Shown: one piece after another, positions 1 through 12,532 of the stretch | How the letters are laid out: the number at the start of each line of letters is the position of its first letter | Numbering within the stretch: position 1 is the stretch's first letter | Assembly (NCBI GenBank): GCA_037576195.1 | Contig: CM075103.1 | Coordinates: forward strand, 14,570,001 to 14,634,000 | Direction: 5' to 3' | Source: Phytoseiulus persimilis | Lineage: Eukaryota > Arthropoda > Arachnida > Mesostigmata > Phytoseiidae | Length of the DNA: 64,000 nt | Translations under genes and position numbers: made by a program | The notes under the pieces: model-generated | Told to the model about the DNA's origin: nothing | Seen by the model: the letters and a program-made list of their open reading frames with translations, nothing else | Database searches by the model: none

Positions 1-3000
1 CGAGCACTCGGGGTTTTGGAGAGGAAGAACGATCGGAAGGAAATTATGGGCTTCGGAATGCAGCGGGCCTCACTGGAGAAATCGGAGTCTGGGAACAAGA
101 CGCAGAGATTCCAACACCTGCGGGTGGAGGATGAATTTATGGAGCATGATTTCAACAATTTCGGGACGCTCGTGTGGTTCGCAGTTAACTGAGCGCCTCG
201 TGAGAGGGTAGCTTGCACGAGCACAGAGTTGTCACTCATCATCGACTGTTTCGGATCGGGTCAAATAGGGGTACACCGATGAAAGGAATGAGTCGGTTCC
301 AAGTTTCATGTCGTAGCTCCTTGACTCCTGCGGAGGGATTGAAATATTCTCCGAAAAACTCTCTGCATTCCATTCTACCCGCGTTGCCTCCACCCGTGAC
401 CTCGACTCAAGTATCCGCAATGAGCGGAATCAGGGTTCGTTGATCGAAGGATCATCGAAGGATCGAAGGTTGATCGTTGATCTCGTGGTTTGATTCAGGC
501 ATTCATCAATGTACCTCTAATGCGCTGCCATTGAGATCAAATCGACACAAACGAAGGTCGCGAGCATCTGTATCAACCACAGCGTCTCCGTTTCCCCATA
601 TTTTGATGCGAAAAGCAGCGGGAAGCACCACGATGTCCGGCGCGGCAAGATGACGTGTGATTTCAAGCGGCGAGGTGGGCGTTTGACTCTCGAGAACTTC
701 TTTACGGCTCTCAGGAGTCCGAACTTCCGGTTCTTTCGGAGCGTACCGGAGCCACGAGTCGGGGCAAATCTCACGAGCACGGACGGCCGTACACCGCGGA
801 TCCAAACCGCTCGTGACAGCTCAGTATCGTTGATGAGTTCGAGAGAAGCGGGAAACCCGTGAGTTTCAAAAAGACCACTTCCAAGTGAGAAAGTCAGACA
901 GATGCGAGTTGGGTGTGGCCTTCTCTTTGCTCTGGCTCGGGTTTCCCATATCCGGAGAGTTAAGCCCCACCATACCCTCACATGATAAGCTCCGACGGAA
1001 TCGTCCTCGAGCATATTTCTGATTCCAGTTCCTCCGATTAGAGACTGAGACCGAGGTGAATGATTCACAAACTCCTCGAGGAGAGGACCTCCTTGAACCG
1101 TTCTCTAGGAAACTCCCGATAACTCGGAGCAGAAACGAGATGGATGGTGAATAACGACCAGCAATCAAAATCTCCGCAAACGCCTCCTGCGAAAAAGCCA
1201 AGTGTAGAGGCGAGTTTTGATTTCCGACGGGCCAGCTGTGTGCTTCTCGAGTTTAGCTGAGTCGGCTCGGACAGATGAGCGTGAAGGGAGTTGATCCTCA
1301 CCAGGCCGTGGGGGCGTCAAAATAAATGACTTCGACTGGTATCCGAGTTCTTTGCCACTTCATTTAATTTCGCTGAGGACCGCGTCTCCATCATCTGAAA
1401 TCTGAGCAGCCTTTCAACTTCTTCCCCCCAGCTCGAGCGATAGCACCAGAAGTGGCAGCGGCGGGACCGCCTCCTTCCGTTCTCCTTTCCTCATTCCCCG
1501 ATCCTGACCCCTCGCCCCCCCCCCCCCCCCAGCCTGCCGCCAACAGCAGCGGAAATCAATGCATCTGGATCCCGGAATTCCCCAGCTTCTCTATGCGCCC
1601 CGACTCTTTGAAGTTATTCTTTGACCGGGTCGGAATGAGGGAACAAAAGAAACTCGATTTCAATAAGACGGCCGGCTCAGGTTTTCCGCTGGAAACGTTG
1701 CCCTCGGCGTCACACTGCAGGAGCAGAAAGCAACAGAACGAGGGAACTAACCTAGACGAGGAGCTCGTCCGTCCAGTTGATATGAAACAACGGGCTTCTG
1801 TGTATGACACGGCGGAGTTCATCTACGTAGTTTGTTTGCGGTTATGTTCAGCCCCCCCCCCCTCCCTGTTCCCCGCTCGGGACTCCCGAGCGAAGCAATT
1901 ACGGAACGAGACACAAACATTCGGCCTGGCAGTCAGCTCGCAGAGTGGTGTGGTACTTTCGCGAAGGACGCGAACGTCGGTGATCAATGACTGACTTGGG
2001 GGAGGGGTACCCTCGACAGTCGACTGACACGGGAAGCTCCCCCTCCGACGATAACTCCAGTCCTCGACGCCGAAAGTTTCGCCACCGCTGCGAATGTTCC
2101 GTGACTCCTGTAGGCCATCCAAGGCTGGACTGATGTCGCAGCATTCCTCCGCAACTGGTGGGTCTTTGAAGTTTGGAAAACTTCATCTAGCGGGTGCGCG
2201 GGACGAGGCCAGCATTCGCCGGCAACCCGTGGAGTGTGCTCGACGGACGCGGTCAGAATCTCATGAGAGCATCAATCTGGATACGAGCCGAGTAACCTTG
2301 TGACCTTGAGAAGCTTGGAGAAGTCGCTCCGAAAATGCGAGGAGACTGGCCGGGAACACGTGAGAAAACTCCCCGTGTTCAGATTTCAGTGAATGTATCT
2401 AATTGATTCCGGTGCTGAGGTCATCGTAGTCAGCGTCTGTGACTTTTCCGCTCCAGATGGGGGGAACTTCCTCAACATCGAACATCCCACTGCTTAGGCC
2501 GGCAACAATGCCGGAGCCAGTCCCAAGAGCTTGAGAAACAGCGAGGCTGGGATTTTTCTCGACGGAAGGTTGTCCTCGGCATTAAACATGGATGATTCAG
2601 TTTGGATTCAGACTCGACGTTCGGTCGGGAGTCTCTGATCAGGGTTGGCCTGCGTCAAGAAGGATGATGATGAACCATGGAGAAACGTTCCGATTTCGAT
2701 GGAACTTGCAGCTGGAGCTGTCCTGACGTATTACGGCTTGGAACAGATGAGGTCGAGCAAATTCAAGGAAATCCTACATTATTCTGGTATTTTCCGGCCC
2801 TGGCTCCACAAATGGCTCCGTTTGGTGGTTTTTCTGCACAGCCTGCTTGGAGAGCTTTTCAAAGAGATGTGGCTCCCCGCCGTACCTCGAATCGTTTTCA
2901 AGATATGATTTTCTCAGATCTTCCATGCGACAGATGGAACAGGGCGGTCGAGAGTCGGAATTCCTGAAGGGAACTTCCCGACTCGCCCTTGATGGCCCGG

Positions 3001-3650
3001 GATGGGATAAATGTTTTGAAATACCACGCTGGCTCTGAATAACAAGACCTACTGCGGAGGGCGGGGGGATTCCAAGCTATTAGACTTTCGTGTTGGGTCA
3101 CGAGGAGGATTCTGGCCGATCGATTTTGGGGAAACGAAATTCATGTCCTGAACAATTGGGCGGAAATAGACCCAAGCGTCGAATTCGGATAACTCTCCGC
3201 AGGCTTTTCGTCGCCAATAGCCGCGATTCTCACCGGTTTTCACTCATTTGCCGTCGAAGACTGGTCTCGACATCCATTCAATTCAAAATAATTTTGGTCT
3301 GAATTTTCTGCTTCGAATGATCCAAGTACTGCAAACCCGATAAAACGTTCTCGGTGCTGTGAGCTCTCCAGTTCTTATTCACCCATACTGTATCACAATT
3401 CCTCACAAAGATGAAGACGAGCCCTTCTCCACCTCAAGTTGAGCTGCATATTGGTCATGCTTTCCATACTTCCGACAAAGATAAGACGGCTCGCGTCACC
3501 CTTGATCCACCTGTGATTAGAGCGTTATGAAGTCATCACCAATGTTTAATCGTTTTGGATGTCTATATCTTGAGCTGTGAATACGGTGGATTTCTTCAAA
3601 AGGAGGTCGACCGCTGACGAACCGCCCTCTTGGGCGAATATTATGGATTT
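1..3650. other. No supported gene; two poly-C tracts
   Basis: I see no recognisable protein family here. The longest frame (plus, 1452-1994, about 180 codons) owes much of its length to proline codons from the C run at 1515-1530 and has no domain I know. An open plus frame at 2677-2967 has a protein-like stretch rich in Trp, Phe and Pro (around 2770-2890), but I found no convincing splice sites or family match. The stretch is best read as intergenic or intronic DNA. Confidence 0.5.
1515..1530. repeat. Poly-C homopolymer (16 C)
   Basis: An uninterrupted run of 16 C, followed directly by AG. A second run of 11 C lies at 1852-1862. Runs of this kind recur in the window as G at 9961-9979 and 52085-52096 and as C at 60363-60387. 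They are prone to length error in sequencing and assembly. Confidence 0.95.
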
Positions 3651-3666
3651 AGACTCCTTCATCTTT

Positions 3667-3752
3667 CGGCTCGTTGGCCGTGTGGCATAAACCAACGCCT
3701 TAGGTGCCTCGCTAAGCTAGCAATCGCGGGTTCGATCCCCGGCCGGCAACAA
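3667..3752 (+). promoter_or_regulatory. Internal RNA polymerase III promoter (A and B boxes) of SINE copy 1
   Basis: The tRNA-like head of the SINE holds a B box, GGTTCGATCCC, preceded by an A-box-like segment about 50 bases upstream. This is the usual spacing of a tRNA-type internal promoter. Whether this copy is still transcribed cannot be told from sequence. Confidence 0.65.
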
Positions 3753-3936
3753 AAAATTCTTATGTGGTAAAAAGAGGATTTAATTTGTATCAGAATTAAA
3801 TCTGAACCATCTCGAGACCCAAGCCCACCGCCCGCAACGGGATTTGCGAGGCGATAGGGAGTGTCACTGAAGCAATACCGAAAGGTGATCCCAGGACACT
3901 TCTGAGGGCTGGCTGAGAGGTTCAGCCGGAAAACAA
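3667..3936 (+). mobile_element. tRNA-derived SINE, full-length copy 1
   Basis: A ~270-bp element flanked by a perfect 15-bp target-site duplication, AGACTCCTTCATCTT, at 3651-3665 and 3937-3951. The first ~85 bases are tRNA-like: an A-box-like segment (TGGCCGTGTGGC near 3675) and a canonical B box (GGTTCGATCCC near 3730) inside a T-arm-like hairpin. The body follows, and the element ends in ...CAGCCGGAAAACAAAG rather than a long poly-A. A near-identical copy lies reversed at 18427-18698, and a truncated copy sits inside the lipase gene at 59.1 kb. Long target duplications and 5' truncation of one copy fit LINE-mediated retrotransposition. The partner LINE is not visible. No protein is encoded. 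Confidence 0.88.
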
Positions 3937-3951
3937 AGACTCCTTCATCTT

Positions 3952-6900
3952 CGGTTATGATTATCGAAAGTTTGATGTTATGATCACTTGTTCAGGCGCA
4001 GCCATTTCATACAGGGAAAAGTTGGGCGTTGCCCAGAAAAGATAGGGAACTCCCGGCGTTCGGCGAGCTGCTTCAGGAAGCAAAGCGATGGAGTCTCTGT
4101 TAGCCACTCGCATCGGACCTTGGGCGGGACTATTCACCGTTCCAGTACCACTGTGCGTCGGCAAGTTCCTTCTCTCGAGACGCGCACATCTTTCCGAATG
4201 TGTCCGCTCCGGAGATCCTCAGGAGTTTGAGTTGCCGATCCGAAATTTGATGGGGATAGCATGAACGTACGAGTCTGGGAGAGAGGAGAGGGATCCGAAA
4301 ACGTCGCCATTACCCCGGTACTAGCTCCCGAAAGCCGCCAGGAAGAATTTCGCAGTTGAAGGTTTGGGTCTATTTCCGACAGGAGCGATCCAAGCATTCC
4401 TGAGTTCTTGATGCCTGTCAGAGGTTCGCGGAATCCGAAGGAGGCGTAGGAAATCTGTCACCTTATTCGTAGAAGGCTTGTCGCAATTGAGGAGTACTTG
4501 CGGAGCTTTATCCTGAGTGTTGAAACATGCTGTAAATAGCCAAGCGGCTTGTTGCAACCGACAAGTTGGTCATGATGAGGAGAAGATTCCGCGTCTCCCT
4601 CGGTTGCATTAGGGGATGTCCGCCCTGTATGGTGCAATTCGTTCATGCTGGTGAGTTTTATGCACCAATTTTCCAGACGGCTGATTCATCTCCATGTGAC
4701 GACACGCTACACTTGGAAAGGAAGCACAAGTGAGATATCTGAGCGGAGCCTAGAATCATCTTTGCGACTCAGGATAGCACGGGAATGTCTGGGAAGTTCG
4801 CTTTCAGGCACCAAATGATTCACGTAGCATGTCTGAAATGCACAAGTCTCGAGGCAGCAACAGAGCTTGAGGTCCAGGAGGTGGTCTGTGGTTATCGACG
4901 ACATATTGGGTCTCTGACCTCAAATCACGACGTTCGGATCTCGGTAATAGCTGCACGTAGCGATAAAATCAGCAATCAGCTCCGTCACCAGAACACTGAG
5001 ATCATGCGCTCTCCCTGTTTGGTAACTCGCATACGAGGACGCCCGAGTGAGCATGCAAACTACGCCGGAGTGCCCTACAACTGGAGTGATGACCTGCGGA
5101 TGAATGATTCGTCAGAAGGCGGACGAATCGAGACAGGAGTATTCATTGAAACTGCCTAAAGACCGATGGAATGTTCAGAGAAGACGATACGGAAAAACGA
5201 ACAGCATTTAAAGAAGACTCCGTCTTTTCTTGTCGGATTCCAAATGAAGGACACAACCCGTTGACGAGCGAATGTTCGGTGGCGAAAGGGAGAAAGCCAT
5301 GAGATTCCCTCGTTGACGGTGGGAAGTCTGAGAGGAGTATCCGTAAGTGGGATCGCTTGGTCGAAACTCCAACTCACGAGTTGGATGTCCCTATCCAAAG
5401 TGAAAACTACCCCTCACTTTCCAACAGGAAACGCTTGCTGTGATGTACGGATCGCCTCCGAACGGTTCTCGGAGAAATGCCAGCCTACTACGACTCAACG
5501 CGACGTATCCGCTGCCTTTCGAAGTTGTTTGACCGGAATCACCATCGATTTTGGGGCACGGGCAGTTTCTCTCAAAATTTCGGCAGTCTCCGCCCTGACC
5601 TCGCGCTTTCTGGTTTCGTTTCGAGTTTTTCGCCGGTCTCAAGGACTACCGGAGCTTGACAACCGTCGTGCACAAACAAGAAAAACACAAGCACAGACGT
5701 TCTCCGCATTGCCGGTGATGCTGAAATGCGCACTCAGCCCAGCAGACGACTCCGGAACGCTGATTAAACGCATCGAGTCACAATGGGCGCCGTGGAGCAT
5801 TCCGTTCCTGGAATATAACTTCCAGCCTGGTGAACAGGATCCGAATCGGAGTCGGGCAACGGTGTGTCTAACAATACGGCTCCTATGTCAGCGATAGCCC
5901 ATAAGCTCCGCGATTGTGAAAAGCAGGACACAACGACGAACCAGGCAAATGCAGAGGCAGTAAGCTCGCGTTCTGCGCGATAGACGGGCGAGGCCGGTTC
6001 CAGCACCAGCTCCCGACCGGTGTCCGATCGGAATCGATTCGAGTCATTGTCCAAGGAGGAAGGAGATCGATCGAGATAAACTTGTGCCTCAAGTCAGTCT
6101 GTTCTCAGCTTCGGTTAGGTGTGCTCATGGAATACTCTCATTAACTAGTTCGCTGATGGTCATGGAGGCATGTCTTATGGAGAGTTTTCCCTCAACGACC
6201 CGCCAAAACTGCGCTTAGCGGTTGGAAGACCGCAGTCGTTTTGGACTCAGCGCGGGAAACCTTCGTTCAGCGGCGGCGGATTCTACGGGAGCACGTTTTC
6301 AATGAACATTAGACGAACTCGTCTGCGAATCATTTCTGTATTACAAAGTAATCTGGATCCGAGGCTGCTATCTAGAATGGATCCATTTCACGTTATTCGA
6401 CCAGCACACGTACCGTTGAGATTGATCTTGGCACTCATCGGATCTCGACGTTCATTTGTCGGTTCATTACTAATGTTTGAATATCCGTGACCGCGTTGCT
6501 GCTGCTGGAAGCGAGATTGCACGTCTTCTTCGATGCGATTCGCAAGGCTGTCCCGTGATTGGATTGGGCTGAAATGATAAACAAAGTCCCCAAAAGCATT
6601 ATCTCAATTTGCAGTCCCTCGGAAAAAAAGAAACTTTGTCAGATTCATCAGACCGCGGCGGCCGGAGCATAGAGGCGACGAACACACTGGCTGAAGAAGA
6701 GTTTTTACAGCACCGCTGCGAGGGCCCAGCACAGGCTTCCGGAACACGGAGGCGTTTGTTTGAGTAATAAATCAGGTTGGATGCTGAAAGTCCGAGCTAG
6801 AGAAATTCGCTCAAGCGAACAACCTCCAAACGTCTTTCCGAACCGGTGCGTCGACGGATAATCGCTTCGGCGGAGAAAGCTGCGAACGCGCGCAGTTTCG

Positions 6901-9535
6901 AACGTTATTCTGATTGCGCCACTTTGCGGGGGAGCCGCTCCTCTTTTAATCCCGCAGTAATCCATGGAATGAATCTGAATCGTTGGAAGAATCCGGGATC
7001 GTGCTCGGGCATTTCGGGAAGAACGGAAGGGGCTTCAAAGGGCCCCTGGGTTCTTATCCGATGGCGTAACGAGTTCCACGGGACCTCGTGAAAACGCTGC
7101 GGCTTCGCGTAAACTCGGTTACCGCATGGAGTGTTTCATTGAGCCAGTCGAATGACTTCCCCAAAGGCTTCGGCGCTCCCTGAGCAGGACTGCCGGAGCT
7201 GTCGATCATCCGTGTTCTCAGCGAACCGAAATTCTGGCAGTCTCGGTTACATGCAGCTCCGCCGGCATTCGCCACTCGCGCGCATCTCTCTCAATACTCG
7301 CGGTCGTTTTCCCGGTTACGATAAAAATCGAGAGACGATTGTTCTCATATGTTTCCGTGCAAGCTCGCTGGCGATACTTGTACTCTGTGGCCAGCGTCCA
7401 CCATCTCCCAGCCATGCGCTGCTCTCCGATAACCCGGAGCACGGATGGCGGGGGCGGCATCACTCAGAACAGGATAGAAGAACACACGACGCCGAAGAGC
7501 ATTGCAGGAACAATGCGAGAGGAAGTACACGGAATCTTCCGCTCCCACTTCCCCAAAGCGAACTCGCCGCATTCTCACTGGAGTGGAAAATTCACACGAG
7601 GTCAAGATTCCCTGAACTCGGGTGGAAACGGACTTCACCAGGCCCAATCATCATATCTAGGACTTCACAACGATGTTTTCTCCTGGAAAACATGAATGCC
7701 CTGGATTTAACTAACGATAGGAGAACCCGGAATCCTCGCGGTCGCCGAGCCCTCTGGGGCGAACGACCGCAAAGCACACTGATATACAGCTACCTTGAAT
7801 CCCACTGCACCGAGTCGTGTGCTCCGCAGGACTGTTCCTTCCCCCGTCGTCTTTCGGATCAGCTCTCGAATGCTTCCGGAAGACTGACGAGAAGCTTGCC
7901 TGCCTTGGCCTGGGCATGTTCGAGATGTATCTGATTTGTTTTTCTTTGAGCATCATCATCCAGATGCTTCAATCTGCAATCTTCGCGGTGTACTCGACTC
8001 CTGGAGCTGAAGAACGAGGCACTGGGTAACACGGGGGAAACTTCCCAATCCCTCCCCGCTCACCTCGAGAAAAGATCGAATCAGACAGATTGTTTCTCAG
8101 CGGGAGAATCAGTGATGTTGACCAAAACAAGCGGAACGCGCCCGACACGAGCGTTGTACTGCTTTTCTGCACGAGCGCATGAGAAGAGGCGGTGTCGTGT
8201 TCGTTATGGCTGGTCGCTACGACTTTGGCGATAGCTCAGAGCAGTTGAAGAGGCCAGAATCGAAACGTCGTAAATCCAAGTCTCTGAGTCGGGATTTCCA
8301 GTCAGAAATTCCTCGAACCGATTTCCGACAGCACTATTTTGCGTTTTCCTCGAAAACGACAAAGGTGGAGGGAAGCAAGGAGTTAAGCGTTCCCGGTGAT
8401 AGCGCCCAACAATGTCGCCGGAAATCGGTTCGATGTCTGAACGACTGGAAACTCGACTCTGAGGAGTCTAGAGTTACGACGATTTGAATATGGGCTCCTC
8501 AATACTCAGCTAAAGTGTGTCGTCGCGAACACCCGTTTTCGTGTGAGCGAAAGAGCTACCAATACACCGAAAGTCGTGGGGAGACGTGGTGAATTCACGG
8601 ATCCAGTCGCGATCGTGACTTCCGTGGAGAATGACGAGCCTTCGCCATGTCCAGTAATTGAATGCAATCAAAGAACGATCGACAATGTTCTTGTTGTGCC
8701 TTTATCAGGAGTTGGAGAATAACCTAGCTCGAAACTTTGCTCGAAGTTTTGAAAACTTCTACGAGGCAAGCTCCGATTTCGCAATCAATGTATATAAAGA
8801 ATCACAGAAAGGTCGAGGGGTTTTCAGAATAAAGGCAGCCGATACAAAGCCGGAAGAAGAATCCGCCTCTCATAGAACTGCAAGGGATGCTCACGATACT
8901 CGAGAGAGGGCCACCCGCTCGCTCCATGGACACTTCTCCAACGAGTCTCCCAGAGAAGAGAAATGGGAGGAGATTCAGCGATCATTTCTATTCGTCTGAG
9001 GGGCTGAGGGACGGGGAGGAAAACGAAGTTCCGCCGGGTATTTACTCGGATGTGAAACGAATTTATTTAACTTAGTCTGTAGTTACTTTTCGGCTTCAGC
9101 TTTGAAGATGTCACAAATCACACTTTGCTGCTGTTTCACATCGTCTTTCGATACAGTTCTGACCACCCCTTATTACATCAGAGGTTTACGACATAACGTT
9201 TTTCTCTAATTTCCCTATTACTGCAGACTCTTGGTACCATTCGAAGCCGGATTGTACAAAAGAATCCGAGATTTAATACTCAAAATCTCCCTCCTCCATG
9301 AAAGTTTCACATATATTCGTGCAGCTTCCATCCACAAAATTTAAGGACGATGTCATGCGTGATCTGTTCACAATAATCGGAAATACATATTGAATGACGC
9401 GAATTATCGAATAAAGAAGGAAAGTAATGATTCAAGGGCCCTAGCACCCGCAAGAAACTCCACAAAATGTCAAAGAGAGAGTCATTCAACCAGCCGCCGT
9501 CCTCGGAACCTCTCAAGTTTTCCCACTGTTGACAG
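3952..9535. other. No supported gene; several unassigned open frames
   Basis: I see no family I can name. Frames longer than average are plus 5313-5897 (194 codons) and plus 7152-7934 (260 codons). The second is long for random sequence at this composition, but it lacks a hydrophobic core pattern, repeats or known motifs, and several minus frames (7218-7463, 7345-7647) are open across it. A plus frame at 8658-8999 (113 codons) is Glu/Arg-rich and also unassigned. The region is probably intergenic. Confidence 0.4.
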
Positions 9536-9744
9536 TTAACGAGGAGCTCCCTTAACCTAAGCGGCTTCTGCTTGGTTTCTGGAGGAGGGATGTTTCTCCA
9601 GTGGCGGCGGAGACGTATGGGTGAGCTCGAAGTCAGGTTATTGACGTCTTATTCGCTATTACGATTTTTCTTCTCTGCAGTCACTCCCCCCTGCTGTCTG
9701 TGGGTGCGAAGCACATTCGGTACAAAGGTCTGGTACATGAATCG
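9536..9744 (+). CDS. Candidate exon pair of an unidentified gene
   Basis: Two short segments are bounded by strong splice signals. The first (9536-9620) follows a pyrimidine-rich acceptor ending in GTTGACAG and ends at a GTGAGC donor. A 60-base intron (9621-9680) ends in TTTTTCTTCTCTGCAG. The second (9681-9744) ends at a GTGAGT donor. Two reading frames stay open through the second segment. In one, the first segment joins in phase 1 and gives a peptide ending STFGTKVWYMNR. In the other, the first segment must start at an internal acceptor near 9564, because a stop lies upstream. The next exon would be downstream, where acceptors exist near 9831 and 9877 but none is compelling. I do not recognise the product. 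The splice boundaries are seen; that this is a gene is inferred. Confidence 0.3.
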
Positions 9745-9960
9745 GTGAGTATGTAGAATTGGTCATTTTGGGTGTCTTTATAGCCCAGCTGCTCGTGAGC
9801 TCATTTTCGCCGATATTTTTCTCGTTAACCAAGTTCGATGGAGCTTTTCTATGCCAAATATTTCATGTCGTTCTCAGGATGTGGTAAAATGTTTGCGTCT
9901 TGTCGAATAGTATCCAGTGGTCGAGACGTCGAATCGATTCCTGCCTGACTCATGATTCTA

Positions 9961-9979
9961 GGGGGGGGGGGGGGGGGGG
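9961..9979. repeat. Poly-G homopolymer (19 G)
   Basis: Nineteen uninterrupted G on the plus strand. It could form a G-quadruplex-like structure, and its length is likely to vary between reads. Confidence 0.95.
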
Positions 9980-12512
9980 AAGTAGGCCTAGCTGCTGGAT
10001 GAGCCGTCTCGTACGAAGATAATTTCTTCGGGAGAGTCTTGGTCAGCGTCGAAGGAACCTTGAACCAGTGTTGGACTCTCAGAACGAGTCGAGCTGATCT
10101 CGATACTGCAAGTCAGAGAGGGAAATCGAGTGTTATTCAGAGTTTCGGGGGAAAATTCAACTCACTCCCAGAGTTCGCGTTCGTCGATGCCTCAACTCTG
10201 GAGGCGGCCACGGCCGCGGCTCGATAGATACCCGGTCAGTACAAGCACCGAGTGATTGCGCTAGTCCTCCCCGATCCATCTTTGGCTGCTCTCGGAAGCC
10301 GCCTCGCCGGCTCCATATTGACTCCGATGCAGAGAATCCAGTAGAACTCTCGCTACCCCCGGTGTAGGATAAACAGAAGCCGGCCGGAGGGCCCAGGCGC
10401 TCGCTCGACTCCTCGATCGATCGATAAGATTGAGATGTCGGGTGCTATGCACTGAATCCTAATTTGTGTGCCAGTCGATGTGGAAGTCGACTCCAGCCGG
10501 CATTCCCGGTAAGGTGTACACAAACTCATTCGGAACACTGAGAGGAGAGTGCTGGCCAGAACCGACCCCTCGAGCCAATAGTCGCGGTGAAGGTCGGAGC
10601 ATCTGAACTTCGTCGAGAGCGAGGACTGCCGCGCCCTTCGGGCTCGGCGTTCACTCCCAGCAACCTCTTCTCAGAGGAAAACACTCAAAGGCCTGAACAC
10701 CTCAACGTGGGAGAGTCTCAGACCTGGAACAATATGGGTTCGGAGAACGAACCTACCCGACGATCGAGGACAGTTCCGCCCTGTCTCTTCTTTCAAGCCT
10801 CTCGTCACGAACATGACTCCATGGACGCCGAACATGGCTCGCGAAATCTCAGTATAGGTTAAATGAGCAAGTGAGCGGAGCAAAGAGCACAGGAACAGCC
10901 TCACAAACGTTCGCGAGAAAGGGGAGCAAGGTTTTCACGGTGGATAGATGAATTAAATTCTCAGAGGTTTGTATCTATCAGCAGAAAGTCGCGGTCGGAA
11001 GGACTCCCCTCTCCCCACTCCCACCGTTGAATGGTTCCCTGAGGGTCTATTAAGCCTGACTGATGTCGTCTGTCCGGAACCGGTCTCTGTCGGAGTCCCA
11101 AGGGGGGGAGTTCTCCGCCAAGGGCTGCGGAAAAACTATAATTTTCCCTTTCCCCGGGCGAAGGGAAAAATTGAACTCGGGTTCAATACAAGGTGGTCGA
11201 AACCCTGACGGTCGCTCACGAGTTTGGGTTCGTATCAAACTCGGCGACCGGGGCGAAAGTCGTTTTCTATCGAGAAAACCGCGTGCAATCGTTTGAGTTT
11301 TGACGCGCAGATGGACGAGCTCTAATCCCGGATAAGAACCAGGGGACCCAGGGCAGAGAATAGAGCGATGTCTTTGTAGCAGCAGGCCCAGCCAGGGAGA
11401 TGCGTTGAAACTGTGCTGTGGGGGTATATTCCGAAGGCCAACTGAATTGAATTAGAGCGGTGGCGAAGGAGTTGTTGGAAGAGAGTTTCAGGCAGAAACA
11501 AGTCGGTAGCTCCCTCTCTCAACTACTAGATACATGCTGTTAACGCGGTTATTCCCGCACTCTACACCATTGCTGGCGGCTCTAGCTGCGAGTTCTGAGA
11601 AAAGCTCTCGGCGTTGGGATAGAATGAGCGAAAAACGACAGAACCATGAAATCTGGTCTGTGCGTAGGAACCATCGAGAACTATCGAGCCTGGTCTCGTG
11701 AACGCATTTGGCGCCACCTGCTGAGTCCATTGGCCGAAAAAGACGGGCTGAAGCTGTAGGAGGATCTCAATGGATCCTTCCCAACAGCTGGTGCTGCAGC
11801 CCCCACTACATCACTGAGAAGGCCTTCGCGCCTATTTACAAAACTAGGCTCTTGCCAACGCCGGTAATGACTACGAGCTCCTCATCCAATGCCCTCGAAT
11901 CCTGCGCGCTCACAGATTTCAAGATCGATTCGTTCGAGAGCGAATGGAACAGAGAACCGTTCGCGTGCGTCTCGCCAAATATCCGGGAAGATTTTTCCCG
12001 CGTCAGAGGTGAATCGATGCTCTCCAGGTTTGTTCGGCAACTCACCGGGATTGTCCTCCTCGAACAACCTGCCTGACGGTGAACCGCCTCAAATAGTCCC
12101 TCGACAGGGTTACACGCACGCTCTTGAGAGATCCCGCTGAATGTACACGGGGAGGCGGTTGCTCATCGGATCGGCTTCGCACCCCTCTCGGTCTTGAGCG
12201 AGCTTGTGTCGTTGAGTCGGGCGGGGCTACGCCGTTTTTCCAGGAGCCGTCGGGATTCAGCGGGTACATCATGACATCAATGCCGTCTCTCTTAGGTGGT
12301 CGAGACTCGACATTATTTCTTTCCTCGACCATTTTCGGATGGGACGGTTTCGGAACCACAAAGTTTCTTGCAGATCGGGGACGACTCGACTCTGCGCTGT
12401 TGGAGAGCGAGTCCTGTTAAACCTGGTCGAACTGACCTTTCCCCCAATCAGGGGATTAATTTTAAGTGGTAGTTTTCAGAATCAATGTTTCAGAGGGAAC
12501 CCGCTCGTCTCA

Positions 12513-12532
12513 ACCGGCACTGCAGTGCCGGT
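12513..12532. repeat. Perfect 20-bp palindrome
   Basis: ACCGGCACTGCAGTGCCGGT reads the same on both strands, with no loop. The symmetry stops at the next base on each side. It has no neighbouring gene to explain it. Confidence 0.85.

Noticed and set aside
1452-1994. Proline-rich protein gene
   Set aside because: The frame depends on homopolymer C runs and random sequence, with no splice sites or conserved motif.
3667-3752. A functional tRNA gene
   Set aside because: The tRNA-like head is followed by a repeated body, has target-site duplications, and recurs elsewhere with the same body, so it is part of a SINE.
10400-10425. CGAT repeat near 10407 as a satellite
   Set aside because: Only a few CGAT units; TCGA-type words are common across the whole window.
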